Assembly (NCBI GenBank): GCA_046712825.1
Contig: JBKKCR010000038.1
Location: 1 to 30,235, forward strand
DNA from: DATFGK01 sp046712825
Lineage (GTDB): Bacteria; Actinomycetota; AC-67
DNA length: 30,235 nucleotides
Reading direction: 5' to 3'
The position numbers and the translations under genes are program-made. Of this stretch, positions 1-8,237 are shown one piece after another; position 1 is the first letter of the stretch; each line of letters opens with the position of its first letter. Under the pieces are notes generated by a model that did no database searches, was not told the origin of the DNA, and saw nothing but the letters and a program-made list of their open reading frames with translations.

Positions 1-1925
1 ACGACCATCGCGTCGCCGGCGAACGGATAGGAGCCGATCACCGGGATGCCCCAGTACGCGTTCGGGCCCGCAGGATGCCGCCCGGGGTCGAGCGCCGGCA
101 TGCGCATCGAGGCGCCTACCGTTCGCGCCATCACGTCGGTTGCCCAGTTCGACACCTGATGGTCCCCGAACGCAGGCGTGAGCAGCACGCGATGCGCCGG
201 CGTGTTCGGGTACGGGTCGCCGGTGATGTGATGCGCGTAGCCGTTCGCCTCGGCGCGATCCCACAACGTCTGGATCAGCGAGAAGATCAGCTGCCGCTCC
301 ACCGGCTTCGGATACGCGCGATACATGATCAGCGCGAAAGTGTCGAAGTCGATGCTGCGATTCAGCAAGGTGGAATAGTTCATGCCCGGCACGCCGAGGT
401 GCGCCTGCGTGAAGTCCGGCGCGACCGCGGTAAGCGAGCCGCCCATGATCCCGCCCTGGCTCCCGCCGTTGTAGTAGAGGCGCGATGTATCGATCGCACA
501 GGAGCCGTTGAACCGGAACGATGCGTGCGCACAGAACCCCTGCGGATGGATCATCGCGCGGCCGAGATAGAGGAAGTTCAGCATCCCCTGTTGGCCCCGG
601 TCGGCAAGTGACGGGAACCGTCCGATCTCGGCAAGCAGCGCGGCATCGTTGGGCAAGTCCTCGCTCGCCATCCCGCTCCAATCCGTCGCGCAGAACATCA
701 TCCCGTACGCGGCGAGGTCGTAGAGTTTCCCGGTGCTCACCTGACTCGCTTCGCCGAGCAAGCCGTGGCCGTACAGAGAGGGACGGAACTTCTGGCCCTG
801 CGTCGCGCCGGCGGGGATGTTGCACACGAACGTCGCGGCCATGATGTTGCCGGGGATGCGAATCGGCAGCGACGCGCCCAGATCCGGGTACAGGAACCGC
901 GATCCCGGCGGGCAGCCGGGCAGGTTTAGGTAGCACGGGACGATGATGCGGCCTTCGACGCGACGCGCGATCCGCGCGTCGAGCTCGTCCTGCGGGTCGC
1001 AGGAGACCGGAGGTACGTCGATGTCGACCGATGGCCGGCACGGCAGCTGACTGGTGATCGTGTCGACGATGAACTGCGGTGACGATCCTTGCACGACGAG
1101 GTCGGAGAGGTCCGTGTCGCCGAGCTCCGCGAACGCGTCGTCGCGGATGTGCAGCATCCGCTCCGAGAGGTTGCGCTCGCTCGCCACCGTGAAGTCCCAC
1201 GCGAGATACAGATCGCTCTTCGCGATCCCTGCGTCCGCCAGCGTGGCGAAGATCGCGTTCATCTGAGCTTGGCGCGGCGCCGCCCCGGTCCCGTTCTTGA
1301 ACGCGGCGAACGGCGCCTGCGCGTTCAAGAGTGCGCCGGATGAGTTCTTCAAGAAACGTAGCGCGACGACGTAGCGGTGCCCTTCGGCGAAGTTCACCGC
1401 AGGACGCACGAGCAGCGTCGTGTCTTTGGGCGCCGGCGGACTCCCGTTCAGCCCGACCGCGCGGTCGAGCTCGACCCAGATCGGATGACGCTGCCCCGTC
1501 GCGGCATCGAGCACGACGACCGGCGCCGCGGGATCCGCGTAGCGTGCGAGGTCGGTGAGGCCGACGGGGTTGGTTATCGCGAGCGCTGCCGGCGTGTCGA
1601 GCCCCGGCACCTTGGTCACGATGAGCGCGCCGGGTGAGAAGCCGTCGTTGCGGTTGATGTCGGTCGGGTCGATGGGAACTCCCGCGACGTTGCGCGGCAT
1701 CGCGATCAGGTTCATGTTGAGGCGCCTGCCCGTGTCTGTGCTCGAGTCGGTGACGGTGAAGAAGTCGTTGGGCCAGGGCAGCAGGCACGCCTGGGGATCG
1801 ATCGGGTCGCAGATCCCCGCGGCCTCTCCGACGGGCGCGATCGCATCGCGTGCCGGTGCAGGCAGGAAGGTCATCGAAAGAGCCAGCGTCAGGAGCGCGG
1901 CGAACGAGCGGGACATCCGGGCCAT
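1..1925 (-). CDS. Secreted alpha/beta hydrolase-like protein, C-terminus cut off by window edge
   Basis: An open frame runs from an ATG at 1925 off the left edge, giving about 641 visible residues. The N-terminus is a signal peptide (Arg at 3 and 6, hydrophobic core about 7-20, AxA-like sites near 24-30). An early segment with a PWPNDFFT motif resembles the P-x-P-N-D motif at the start of some bacterial extracellular lipases. A nucleophile elbow, GGSQGG, places the candidate catalytic serine at residue 489, followed by Gly-rich residues and a downstream PAFGDHQV segment typical of the acid/His part of such folds. It is probably an exported esterase, lipase or peptidase-like enzyme; the substrate cannot be read. 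A second ATG at 1916 is possible. A ribosome-binding sequence (AGGAAGGAGG) exists but lies about 29 bases upstream inside a hairpin, so the start is uncertain. It follows the cyclase/WD40 gene on the same strand. Confidence 0.72.
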   Translation of the reverse strand, partial: MARMSRSFAALLTLALSMTFLPAPARDAIAPVGEAAGICDPIDPQACLLPWPNDFFTVTDSSTDTGRRLNMNLIAMPRNVAGVPIDPTDINRNDGFSPGALIVTKVPGLDTPAALAITNPVGLTDLARYADPAAPVVVLDAATGQRHPIWVELDRAVGLNGSPPAPKDTTLLVRPAVNFAEGHRYVVALRFLKNSSGALLNAQAPFAAFKNGTGAAPRQAQMNAIFATLADAGIAKSDLYLAWDFTVASERNLSERMLHIRDDAFAELGDTDLSDLVVQGSSPQFIVDTITSQLPCRPSVDIDVPPVSCDPQDELDARIARRVEGRIIVPCYLNLPGCPPGSRFLYPDLGASLPIRIPGNIMAATFVCNIPAGATQGQKFRPSLYGHGLLGEASQVSTGKLYDLAAYGMMFCATDWSGMASEDLPNDAALLAEIGRFPSLADRGQQGMLNFLYLGRAMIHPQGFCAHASFRFNGSCAIDTSRLYYNGGSQGGIMGGSLTAVAPDFTQAHLGVPGMNYSTLLNRSIDFDTFALIMYRAYPKPVERQLIFSLIQTLWDRAEANGYAHHITGDPYPNTPAHRVLLTPAFGDHQVSNWATDVMARTVGASMRMPALDPGRHPAGPNAYWGIPVIGSYPFAGDAMV

Positions 1926-1949
1926 ACCGAACCGGATTCGTCGCGCGGT

Positions 1950-1977
1950 CCCGGCCTCCTTCCTAGAGGAGACCGGG
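1950..1977 (-). terminator. Strong hairpin between the WD40 gene and the secreted hydrolase gene
   Basis: Arms 1950-1960 and 1967-1977 pair over 11 positions (one G-U wobble when read as minus-strand RNA) around a 6-base loop. It sits immediately after the stop codon of the upstream gene, as a terminator would. No U-run follows, and the only Shine-Dalgarno-like sequence for the hydrolase lies in its loop and descending arm, so it could instead be a translational or stability control element. Confidence 0.5.
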
Positions 1978-1982
1978 ACCGA

Positions 1983-4900
1983 TCAATCCCGCGGGCATCG
2001 CTCCAGATGGAGGTACCGGCGGCACTCATCGAGGGTCAGTCCCCGAGTGAGCTCCTGCTTGGCGATCTGGATCAGGTCGTCGAGATCGAGCGCCCAGATG
2101 CGTAGGATGCCGTCCGCGCTTTCCGACGCGAGCTTCGTGCCATCCGGACTGAAGGCCACGCTGGAGATATTGAGCGTGTGACCACGAAGCATCAGATGTT
2201 GTCGGCCGGAATCCGCGTCGAACAAGCGAACGTTGCCATCGAAACCTCCCGTGGCGATCCGAGACCCGTCGGGGCTGAACGCGACGTCGCTGACTCCGCC
2301 GGTGTGGCCGGCAAGCGTCGCCAGGATCGCTCCACTCCGTACGTTCCAGACCCTAACGTCTCCGCGCGGATCGGCGGTGGCGATCTTCGAGCCGCTGGGA
2401 TCGAAGACCGACACCTCGGCCTCGGTCTCAAGGGTCCTCGTCACCACATTTCGCTCCCACTCCCAGATCCTGACGTGCGAACCGCCTCCTTCGGGTTGAA
2501 CGGAAGTGACTACCGTTCGGCCGTCGGGACTGAACCGCGCAGCGGAGACGTACGCTCCATAGTCGTCCTCCCTGGCGCGCGCAACGCGGCCCGTTCGATC
2601 CACGATCGTCGTCGACCCGCCGAAGTCCGAAACGACCAGGTGCGTACCATCGGGGCTCCAGTCGACGTCGGACGCGTCTTGCGGGACCCGGAAGAGCTCC
2701 TTTCCGGTTTCCGCATCCCAGGCCCTCGCCGTCCCATCGAACCCGGCAGCGGCGATCGACTTCCCGTCCGGGCTCAAGTCCCATTCTTCGAATTCGAACC
2801 CACTCGGATGTTGTGTCGGGTCGGGTCTGCTCGTTCGTATAGCCTTCCTCGTGTCGACGTCCCAGACCGTCAACGAGCCCCTCCCCGCGGACCCCACGAC
2901 CCGTCGCCCATCAGGCATGAACGCCCCATCGCCGTGCCACAGTTCCTGGACGGGGAAGTTGGCCAACTCCGCGTCGCCCGAGATGCCGACGTCCCAGATC
3001 TTCACGTTGGTAACCCCGACGTCTCCGGTCATGACCCGAGTCCCATCGGGCGAGAACACGCCGTAGGCTCCGCTGCCGAGCCCCTGCGCCGAAAGCACCT
3101 GCACCTGCCTGGCCGTCTCCTCTGTGATCTCCCACACGCGTACCGTGCCGTCGCTGTCTCCTCCGGTGATCAGTCGAGACGAATCCGGGGCCCAGTCCAC
3201 GCTTAGGACCCCTCCCGTGTGCTCGGAAAGCGTGAAACGAAGACGTCCCGACCGGCCGTCCCAGACCTTGCTCGTCCCATCGTCGCTCGCCGTGGCGATC
3301 AACCGGCCGTCCGGACTCCAGGACACGGCCCAAACAGAGCCCTCGTGCCCCGTCAGCTCGAAGGCGAATGCGCCTGTGGAGAGGTCGAACACGATGACGC
3401 GCCCTTCTGCCGTGGATGTCACGGCCAGCCGTTCACCGTCGGGACTTAAAGCGGTGTCGAACGCCGACGTCACGCGAAGCGTCTTGATGTCTCCGCGCCG
3501 GCTGCGATCCACGACTCTCGCGATCCCCTCCTCTTCCCAGGCGGCGGCGACCAGCGATCCGTCGGCGCTGAACGAGGGACCGCTGACGGGACCCACTCCA
3601 AGTTGACTCGTAGCGAGTTGCCCCGTCGCCGGATCCCATACTTTCAACACGCCGTCGTCGTCCGTCGCTGCGAGCGTCGTGCCGTCCGGGCTGAAGGCCA
3701 CGTCGTTCACGTCGGCGAGGTGGCCTCTGAACCCCCCCACACTCTTTCCGGTGGCGACGTCTTGGATGTCGATGATCCCCGAGACCCCGGGAACCTCGGC
3801 CACGAAGACACCTTTCGGGCTCCAATCCAGGTTTCCGCCCGCGCCGGGGATCGTCATCACGATCCGCGACGCACCGACGGCCCGATGGAGCGCTTCCTCG
3901 GCCTCGGGCAGCACCGAGCCGTCGACGGACCGGGTGCGCTTCACGGCCTCCAGCGCCAGGAGGATGCTGCGCTCGGGGTCCACGTCCAGGTTCGCAACTG
4001 CAGCGCCCGCGATCTCGCGGGCCGCCGCCAGCCGGCCTTCTTTTTGAGCGCGCCCCTGTTGGCTGAAGGCGAACACCGTCATCGCGCCGGCGAGGAGCGC
4101 AGCCACCGTCAGCACGGCGACCAGCCCACGAAGCCGGCGTAGGGACCGACGCTCCAGACCCTGTCGGCGATCCCGCTCGACGAGGGAGGCCTCCAAGAAC
4201 TCGCGCTCCTCTGGGGTCACGCCCAGCCCCGAACTCTCGCGCCACCCTTCGAACTGCTCCAAGCGCGATCCCGCCACAAGGAAGGAATGCTCGCGGCCGG
4301 CGTCGTGCCATTCGCGTGCCGACGCGGCGATCCGGCGTTGCGTCCGGAGGTCCTCGCGTGCCGACTCGAGCCAGCCTCGCAGTCGCGCCCACTCGATCAG
4401 CAGCGCCTCATGCGCGACCCCCACCGTCGGGTTTCCGGTAACTGGGTCACGGTCGAACGACAAGAGCCGGGCGGCACCAAAGTCGTCGATCACGGTCTCC
4501 ATCGCCGATGCGTCGACCAGCACGGAAACGAGCTCCGGCCGGGGAACGCGCCGCCGAGCGACCTCCGTCTCGTCGACGGCCGTTGTCAACCGCAAGAAGA
4601 GTTGTCGAGCGGTCTGCTTCTGCACATCGTCGAGCCCTTCGTAGACCGACTCGGCCCGGCGAACAAGCGCGCCGGAAACTCCACCGATCCCGATGTAGGC
4701 CTCAAGCGTCATGGTGTTGCCGCGCCGCTGCTCGAAAAGCTCGGTAAGGGCGAACTGGAGCAGGGGGAGGGCTCCGGGCTCATCGCTCACGTCGGCCACC
4801 ATCTGAGCCACCAGCCCCGGTTCGAGAACGACTCCCATCCGCTCTGCCGGTCCCGAGATGGCGCGCTGAAGTTCTTCGGCCGAGAGGGGAGTTACGGTTT

Positions 4901-6164
4901 GCGTTCGGGCGCCGACGAGATCGCCGAACGCTTTGTAATGCAAGGGACGATCGTAGAGGTCGGCCCTCAAGGTGACGATGCACCACACGCGCCCCGCCGC
5001 TTGAACGACAGCCGCGATGCTCTCGAGGAATCGCGCCCGTTGTGTCTCGTCCTGGACCAGGGTGAACAGCTCTTCGAACTGATCGATGACCAGCACGAGC
5101 GCTGCCCCCGGCGGGAGCGCATCCTCGATCACGGGATCGATGCCACGCCTGCCCTGCCGGAGGTCCTCGAGGTCTTGGGGCTCGGCCACGCGTATTTCCG
5201 CGAGGACGGCCGCGAGCTCTTTCAACGGCTCTTGTCCAGGCAGCATGACGGCGACGAGGCAGCGGGTCACGTCGGGCAATGCTCCTTGCCGCAAGGCCGG
5301 CACGACGCCGGCCCTCACCACGGAGGATTTGCCGCTCCCGCTCGGTCCCACGACCGCGAGGAACCGCGAATGCTCGCCGGGCTCGGAAAGCCGGGCCACG
5401 ATCTGCTGGGTGAGAGCCTCCCGGCCGAAGAAATCGGACGCGTCCGCCTCCTCGAACGCACGCAGACCTTTGTAGGGGTTGGCCGCTTCGACAACGACTC
5501 TGATCACCTGAACGGGCTGCGCGATGCCTTTGAGGCGAAGCGGCGCCTGCTCGAGGAAGCGGACGCCCTCGACGCGCCGTGCCAGATGGCCTACTTCTTG
5601 GCTGGCAAGCACCTCGCCGGGAGCCGCGAGCGCGCAGAGCCTCGCGGCCGTGTTCAACGCGCCGCCGCGGTGCCCGCCTTCGAGCGGTACCGCCTCACCG
5701 GCGTCCAATCCGATCCCAGCGCGGAGCGGATTGGTCGGGTCGGCGGCAGTTTCCTCGACGAACCGCGCCTGGAGCTCGACGGCTGCTCGGATGGCCTGCC
5801 GGGGAGATCTGAATACGGCGAGCGCCTCGTCGCCGGCGATCTCGATACCTGAGCCGCCCCGCGCTTCGAGCCGTTCTCGGGCTATGCCGGCGAACTTCGC
5901 CGCGAGCCGGGCGGCGGCCTCGTCTCCCCGCTCCTGGGTGAATCGGGTGTACCCGCGGATGTCGGCGAAGAGGAAGATCTTGATCTCGTTGCCGGACTCC
6001 CCGGCGTCAGAAGCTACCGGCCCAGTGCTCGTGGGCCCTTGGCCGGCCACTCCCTGCTCACCCCCTTGATTGCCCTCTCCGGCAGTATCGAGAATGTCGG
6101 CCAGATGTGCGAGCCTCCCCGCTTCCTTCCTAGGCGGCGTCGACTGGTCTGTGCAAAACGCCAT
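1983..6164 (-). CDS. Multidomain signalling protein: class III nucleotide cyclase, STAND NTPase, transmembrane helix, 14 WD40-type repeats
   Basis: Residue numbers count from the most upstream possible start (GTG at 6206). Residues about 74-240 form a class III adenylate/guanylate cyclase domain: metal-binding Asp82 (FADIRG) and Asp126 (IAGDEALAVF) and the Asn185/Arg189 pair (NTAARL) are present. Residue 122, where adenylate cyclases carry Lys, is Glu, and residue 182 is Gly, so substrate and activity are uncertain. Residues about 243-600 are a nSTAND1-type NTPase with Walker A GPSGSGKSS (287-295) and Walker B LVIDQFEELF (372-381). A hydrophobic helix at about 692-714 is a transmembrane segment. 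From about 790 to the end I count 14 SPDG/VWD-type repeats, enough for two seven-bladed propellers. It probably couples ligand or protein sensing to signalling. The start is ambiguous: GTG 6206, ATG 6164 (used here) or GTG 6050, which has a purine-rich upstream sequence. Confidence 0.9.
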   Translation of the reverse strand: MAFCTDQSTPPRKEAGRLAHLADILDTAGEGNQGGEQGVAGQGPTSTGPVASDAGESGNEIKIFLFADIRGYTRFTQERGDEAAARLAAKFAGIARERLEARGGSGIEIAGDEALAVFRSPRQAIRAAVELQARFVEETAADPTNPLRAGIGLDAGEAVPLEGGHRGGALNTAARLCALAAPGEVLASQEVGHLARRVEGVRFLEQAPLRLKGIAQPVQVIRVVVEAANPYKGLRAFEEADASDFFGREALTQQIVARLSEPGEHSRFLAVVGPSGSGKSSVVRAGVVPALRQGALPDVTRCLVAVMLPGQEPLKELAAVLAEIRVAEPQDLEDLRQGRRGIDPVIEDALPPGAALVLVIDQFEELFTLVQDETQRARFLESIAAVVQAAGRVWCIVTLRADLYDRPLHYKAFGDLVGARTQTVTPLSAEELQRAISGPAERMGVVLEPGLVAQMVADVSDEPGALPLLQFALTELFEQRRGNTMTLEAYIGIGGVSGALVRRAESVYEGLDDVQKQTARQLFLRLTTAVDETEVARRRVPRPELVSVLVDASAMETVIDDFGAARLLSFDRDPVTGNPTVGVAHEALLIEWARLRGWLESAREDLRTQRRIAASAREWHDAGREHSFLVAGSRLEQFEGWRESSGLGVTPEEREFLEASLVERDRRQGLERRSLRRLRGLVAVLTVAALLAGAMTVFAFSQQGRAQKEGRLAAAREIAGAAVANLDVDPERSILLALEAVKRTRSVDGSVLPEAEEALHRAVGASRIVMTIPGAGGNLDWSPKGVFVAEVPGVSGIIDIQDVATGKSVGGFRGHLADVNDVAFSPDGTTLAATDDDGVLKVWDPATGQLATSQLGVGPVSGPSFSADGSLVAAAWEEEGIARVVDRSRRGDIKTLRVTSAFDTALSPDGERLAVTSTAEGRVIVFDLSTGAFAFELTGHEGSVWAVSWSPDGRLIATASDDGTSKVWDGRSGRLRFTLSEHTGGVLSVDWAPDSSRLITGGDSDGTVRVWEITEETARQVQVLSAQGLGSGAYGVFSPDGTRVMTGDVGVTNVKIWDVGISGDAELANFPVQELWHGDGAFMPDGRRVVGSAGRGSLTVWDVDTRKAIRTSRPDPTQHPSGFEFEEWDLSPDGKSIAAAGFDGTARAWDAETGKELFRVPQDASDVDWSPDGTHLVVSDFGGSTTIVDRTGRVARAREDDYGAYVSAARFSPDGRTVVTSVQPEGGGSHVRIWEWERNVVTRTLETEAEVSVFDPSGSKIATADPRGDVRVWNVRSGAILATLAGHTGGVSDVAFSPDGSRIATGGFDGNVRLFDADSGRQHLMLRGHTLNISSVAFSPDGTKLASESADGILRIWALDLDDLIQIAKQELTRGLTLDECRRYLHLERCPRD

Positions 6165-6184
6165 ACACGGTTTCTTGCGAGGCG

Positions 6185-6688
6185 GTGTCCATCGACGGCG
6201 GACCACCGCGAGACCTGATCTTCACCGGAGTGGCCGCGTTCGTGAAGCCGCCGGACGGCAGCCTTGGGGTTCACGCGTACGACATCCTGATGACGGTCGA
6301 CGATCAGGAGTACTTCGACCACGTGGCCGCTCTCGGCCTGGAGCAAGGCCTGGTCGAAGTCGGATTCAAGACCAAACCGCTCGCCGGCCCCATCGTCAAC
6401 GTGTCTGCGAACACCCCGTGGGAGCATTCGCCGTATCAATGGACGCTTGTTGCCATAAAGCCGCCACCGTTCGGCATCCCGTTCCCCAGCGTGCACTGGC
6501 AGGACGGGATCCTCGGTCGCGTGCGGACCGACGGCGCGCACACCAACGTCCTCCTGGCACCGGGGGTCGGCAGCGTCACCGCGACCGCGGGATCGCCTCT
6601 GGCCGTGATCCTCGGCGCCGAGTCCGCGACCGGCGCCGGTGGCATCCTGCGGTTCTCGTACTCCCAGGAGCTCGTGCTCGGGGGATAG
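6185..6688 (+). CDS. Unrecognised 167-residue protein
   Basis: I do not recognise the family. The frame shows a clear coding pattern (strong G/C at third positions, balanced amino-acid use) unlike the Arg-rich frames overlapping it. The product lacks a signal peptide and transmembrane segments; the middle is acidic and aromatic (DDQEYFDH, residues about 39-46), followed by a Pro-rich stretch around 90-100 and a Gly/Ala/Val-rich C-terminus. The latter pattern suggests a beta-rich fold. The start is taken as GTG at 6185, with only a weak GAGG two bases upstream. It is divergent from the cyclase/WD40 gene, with overlapping or nearly overlapping 5' ends depending on that gene's start, and lies 46 bases upstream of the TetR gene. 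No function is proposed. Confidence 0.7.
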   Translation: MSIDGGPPRDLIFTGVAAFVKPPDGSLGVHAYDILMTVDDQEYFDHVAALGLEQGLVEVGFKTKPLAGPIVNVSANTPWEHSPYQWTLVAIKPPPFGIPFPSVHWQDGILGRVRTDGAHTNVLLAPGVGSVTATAGSPLAVILGAESATGAGGILRFSYSQELVLGG

Positions 6689-6721
6689 GAGACCGGTTCC
6701 CGCGATCGACGAACACTGTCG

Positions 6722-6727
6722 TACGCT
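6722..6727 (+). promoter_or_regulatory. Candidate -10 box (TACGCT) for a leaderless TetR transcript
   Basis: TACGCT fits the TANNNT consensus and is followed by exactly 7 bases before the ATG at 6735. No Shine-Dalgarno sequence precedes that ATG. This is the layout of leaderless transcripts, which are common in Actinobacteria. No convincing -35 box is visible. Confidence 0.4.
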
Positions 6728-6734
6728 TTGGTCC

Positions 6735-7358
6735 ATGGGGAACGACGGAGGTCGCGTTCGGCTGACCGGTGCCGCCCGGCGCGCGCAGCTCGTCGAGGTG
6801 GGCCGCGCCGTGTTCGCCGAACGAGGCTACGAGGCCGCCTCGGTGGAAGAGATCGCCGAGCGTGCGAAGGTTTCCAAGCCGATCGTCTACGAGCACTTCG
6901 GTGGCAAAGAAGGTCTCTACGCCGTCATCGTCGACCGCGAGATCCAGACGATCATCGATCGGATCAGTCTTGCGATCTCCTCGGGCTCCCCTCGAGAGCG
7001 GATCGAGCGCGCGGCGGTCGCGTTCCTCACCTACGTCGAAGAAGAGCCGCATGGGTTCACCGTCCTCTCTCGCGACGCCCCCGGCCGGATGTCGAGCCTC
7101 CTCAACGAGCTTGCAGACCGCGTCGGTCAGATCTTCACCGCCGAGTTCAAGCGCGCCGGCTACGACTCCAAGGCCGCGCCCATCTACGCCAATGCGTTGA
7201 TCGGCATGGTTGCGTTCGTGGGGCAGTGGTGGACCGAGGTTCGCAGGCCGTCGGTCGAGACAGTCGCGAGCCACGTCGCAGCCCTCGCCTGGATGGGACT
7301 TCGGCACCTGCCGAAGAAGCCCGACCGGCTCCGCCCGCCTCGCGACGAGAAGGATTGA
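6735..7358 (+). CDS. TetR/AcrR-family transcriptional regulator
   Basis: A 207-residue protein with a typical TetR N-terminus: helix 1 begins near residue 12, and the helix-turn-helix spans about 36-56 (ASVEEIAERAKVSKPIVYEHF), followed by the usual GGKEGLYAVIV helix 4. The C-terminal half is a helical ligand or dimerisation domain containing a WW pair (VGQWWTEV), common in the TetR C-terminal domain group that follows a YxHF-GGKEGLY start. The ATG at 6735 begins the family-like sequence; in-frame codons upstream encode unrelated sequence overlapping the previous gene. Target and ligand are unknown. It may control its own gene, the preceding unrecognised gene, or the divergent cyclase gene. 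The 9-bp perfect inverted repeat downstream (7414-7438) is a possible operator for it or for the next regulator. Confidence 0.93.
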   Translation: MGNDGGRVRLTGAARRAQLVEVGRAVFAERGYEAASVEEIAERAKVSKPIVYEHFGGKEGLYAVIVDREIQTIIDRISLAISSGSPRERIERAAVAFLTYVEEEPHGFTVLSRDAPGRMSSLLNELADRVGQIFTAEFKRAGYDSKAAPIYANALIGMVAFVGQWWTEVRRPSVETVASHVAALAWMGLRHLPKKPDRLRPPRDEKD

Positions 7359-7413
7359 CCGACACGTACCGAGGCGGCAGGGTCCGAGCCGGTCTAGCCC
7401 GACGGCTCAGTCC

Positions 7414-7445
7414 GGTGACCGAGCCACGATCGGTCACCTATCGTG
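7414..7445 (+). repeat. Perfect 9-bp inverted repeat with an overlapping alternative hairpin
   Basis: This lies in the 189-base gap (7359-7547) between the TetR and response-regulator genes. GGTGACCGA (7414-7422) pairs perfectly with TCGGTCACC (7430-7438) around a 7-base loop. A second pairing, CACGAT (7425-7430) with ATCGTG (7440-7445), shares bases with the first, so the two structures exclude each other. No T-run follows. It may be a TetR-type operator, the end of the TetR transcript, or an RNA switch. The rest of the gap shows nothing else clear apart from a weak GAGCCG/CGGCTC pair just upstream. Confidence 0.55.
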
Positions 7446-7533
7446 ACGAATCCTCCGTCTGGGGCGGTGAACTCCTCCGATGGCGGTATCGCGAATACGG
7501 CGCCGGGCGCACGCGGAGTCCCGGATCCGCTCG

Positions 7534-7539
7534 TAGCCT
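7534..7539 (+). promoter_or_regulatory. Candidate -10 box (TAGCCT) just upstream of the response regulator
   Basis: TAGCCT fits TANNNT and lies 8 bases before the ATG at 7548, close to the leaderless spacing. A GAGG at 7540-7543 is too close to the start to be a good ribosome-binding site. No -35 box is recognised. Confidence 0.3.
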
Positions 7540-7547
7540 GAGGTCGG

Positions 7548-8237
7548 ATGGAGCCCGGCGAGCAGCCACGCATACGCATCCTGCTCGCGGACGAGCAGTC
7601 GCTCTTCCGCGAGGCCGTTCGGGTCGTGCTCGAGAGTCAGCCGGACCTCGAGGTCGTCTCCGAGGCCGGGGACGGCTTACAGGCGGCGCTCGAAGCCGAA
7701 CGCACCCGGCCGGATGTCGCCTTGGTGGACGCTCATCTGCCCAACGCCGACGGTGTCCACATAACCCCGTTGATCCTCGAGCGCCGGCCTGAATGCAAGG
7801 TGGTTGTGCTCGCGGACGTAGAGGATCACGAGCTCTTGATCGAGGCGTTGGAAGCCGGCGCGAGCGGTTTCCTTACGAAGGGGTCTCCGCTCTCCGAGCT
7901 GATCGACGCCGCCCGGCGCGTTCAGCGCGGTGAGGTGCTGATCCCGCCGCGGCTCCTGGGTCCTCTCCTCGGGCGGTTGATCCGACGCCGTCGCGAGCAA
8001 GACCAGGCTTATCGTCAGATGTCGAAGCTCACGAAGCGTGAGAAGGAGATCCTCGCGCTCCTATCCGACGGCGCCGACAACAACGCAATCGCGCAGGCGC
8101 TCGTCATCAGCCCCGGTACCGCGCGCACACACGTCCAGAACGTGCTGACCAAGCTCGGGGTTCATTCGCGGCTGGAAGCAGCCGCCTTCGTCATCCGCAA
8201 CGGCATCCGTGACGAGCTCCAGGAGGCGATCCGATGA
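7548..8237 (+). CDS. NarL/FixJ-type response regulator (receiver plus LuxR HTH)
   Basis: A 229-residue two-domain protein. The receiver (about residues 8-125) keeps the acidic pair Asp15/Glu16, the phosphoacceptor Asp61 (ALVDAHLP) and Lys111 (GFLTKGSP), but the conserved Ser/Thr switch position is Ala89 (VVLADVED). The C-terminal LuxR HTH (about 160-222) starts with LTKREKEILALL and has the recognition segment ISPGTARTHVQNVLTKLGVHSR. No sensor kinase gene is in the window, so the partner must be encoded elsewhere, or it works without classical phosphorylation. Its stop codon overlaps the start of the PqqD-like gene (ATGA), so the two are co-translated. Its position directly before the glycan locus makes that locus its likeliest target. 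Confidence 0.93.
   Translation: MEPGEQPRIRILLADEQSLFREAVRVVLESQPDLEVVSEAGDGLQAALEAERTRPDVALVDAHLPNADGVHITPLILERRPECKVVVLADVEDHELLIEALEAGASGFLTKGSPLSELIDAARRVQRGEVLIPPRLLGPLLGRLIRRRREQDQAYRQMSKLTKREKEILALLSDGADNNAIAQALVISPGTARTHVQNVLTKLGVHSRLEAAAFVIRNGIRDELQEAIR

Noticed and set aside
2178..3206. Long plus-strand frame antisense to the WD40 region
   Set aside because: Arg/Pro/Asp-rich translation with no family pattern; the minus strand encodes clear WD40 repeats over the same bases.
4287..5852. 521-codon plus-strand frame antisense to the STAND/cyclase region
   Set aside because: Explained by high GC; the opposite strand carries intact Walker and cyclase motifs.
6014..6736. Minus-strand frame overlapping the 6185-6688 gene
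   Set aside because: Composition is that of an antisense shadow (Arg/His-rich, no motif), and it would overlap two better supported genes.
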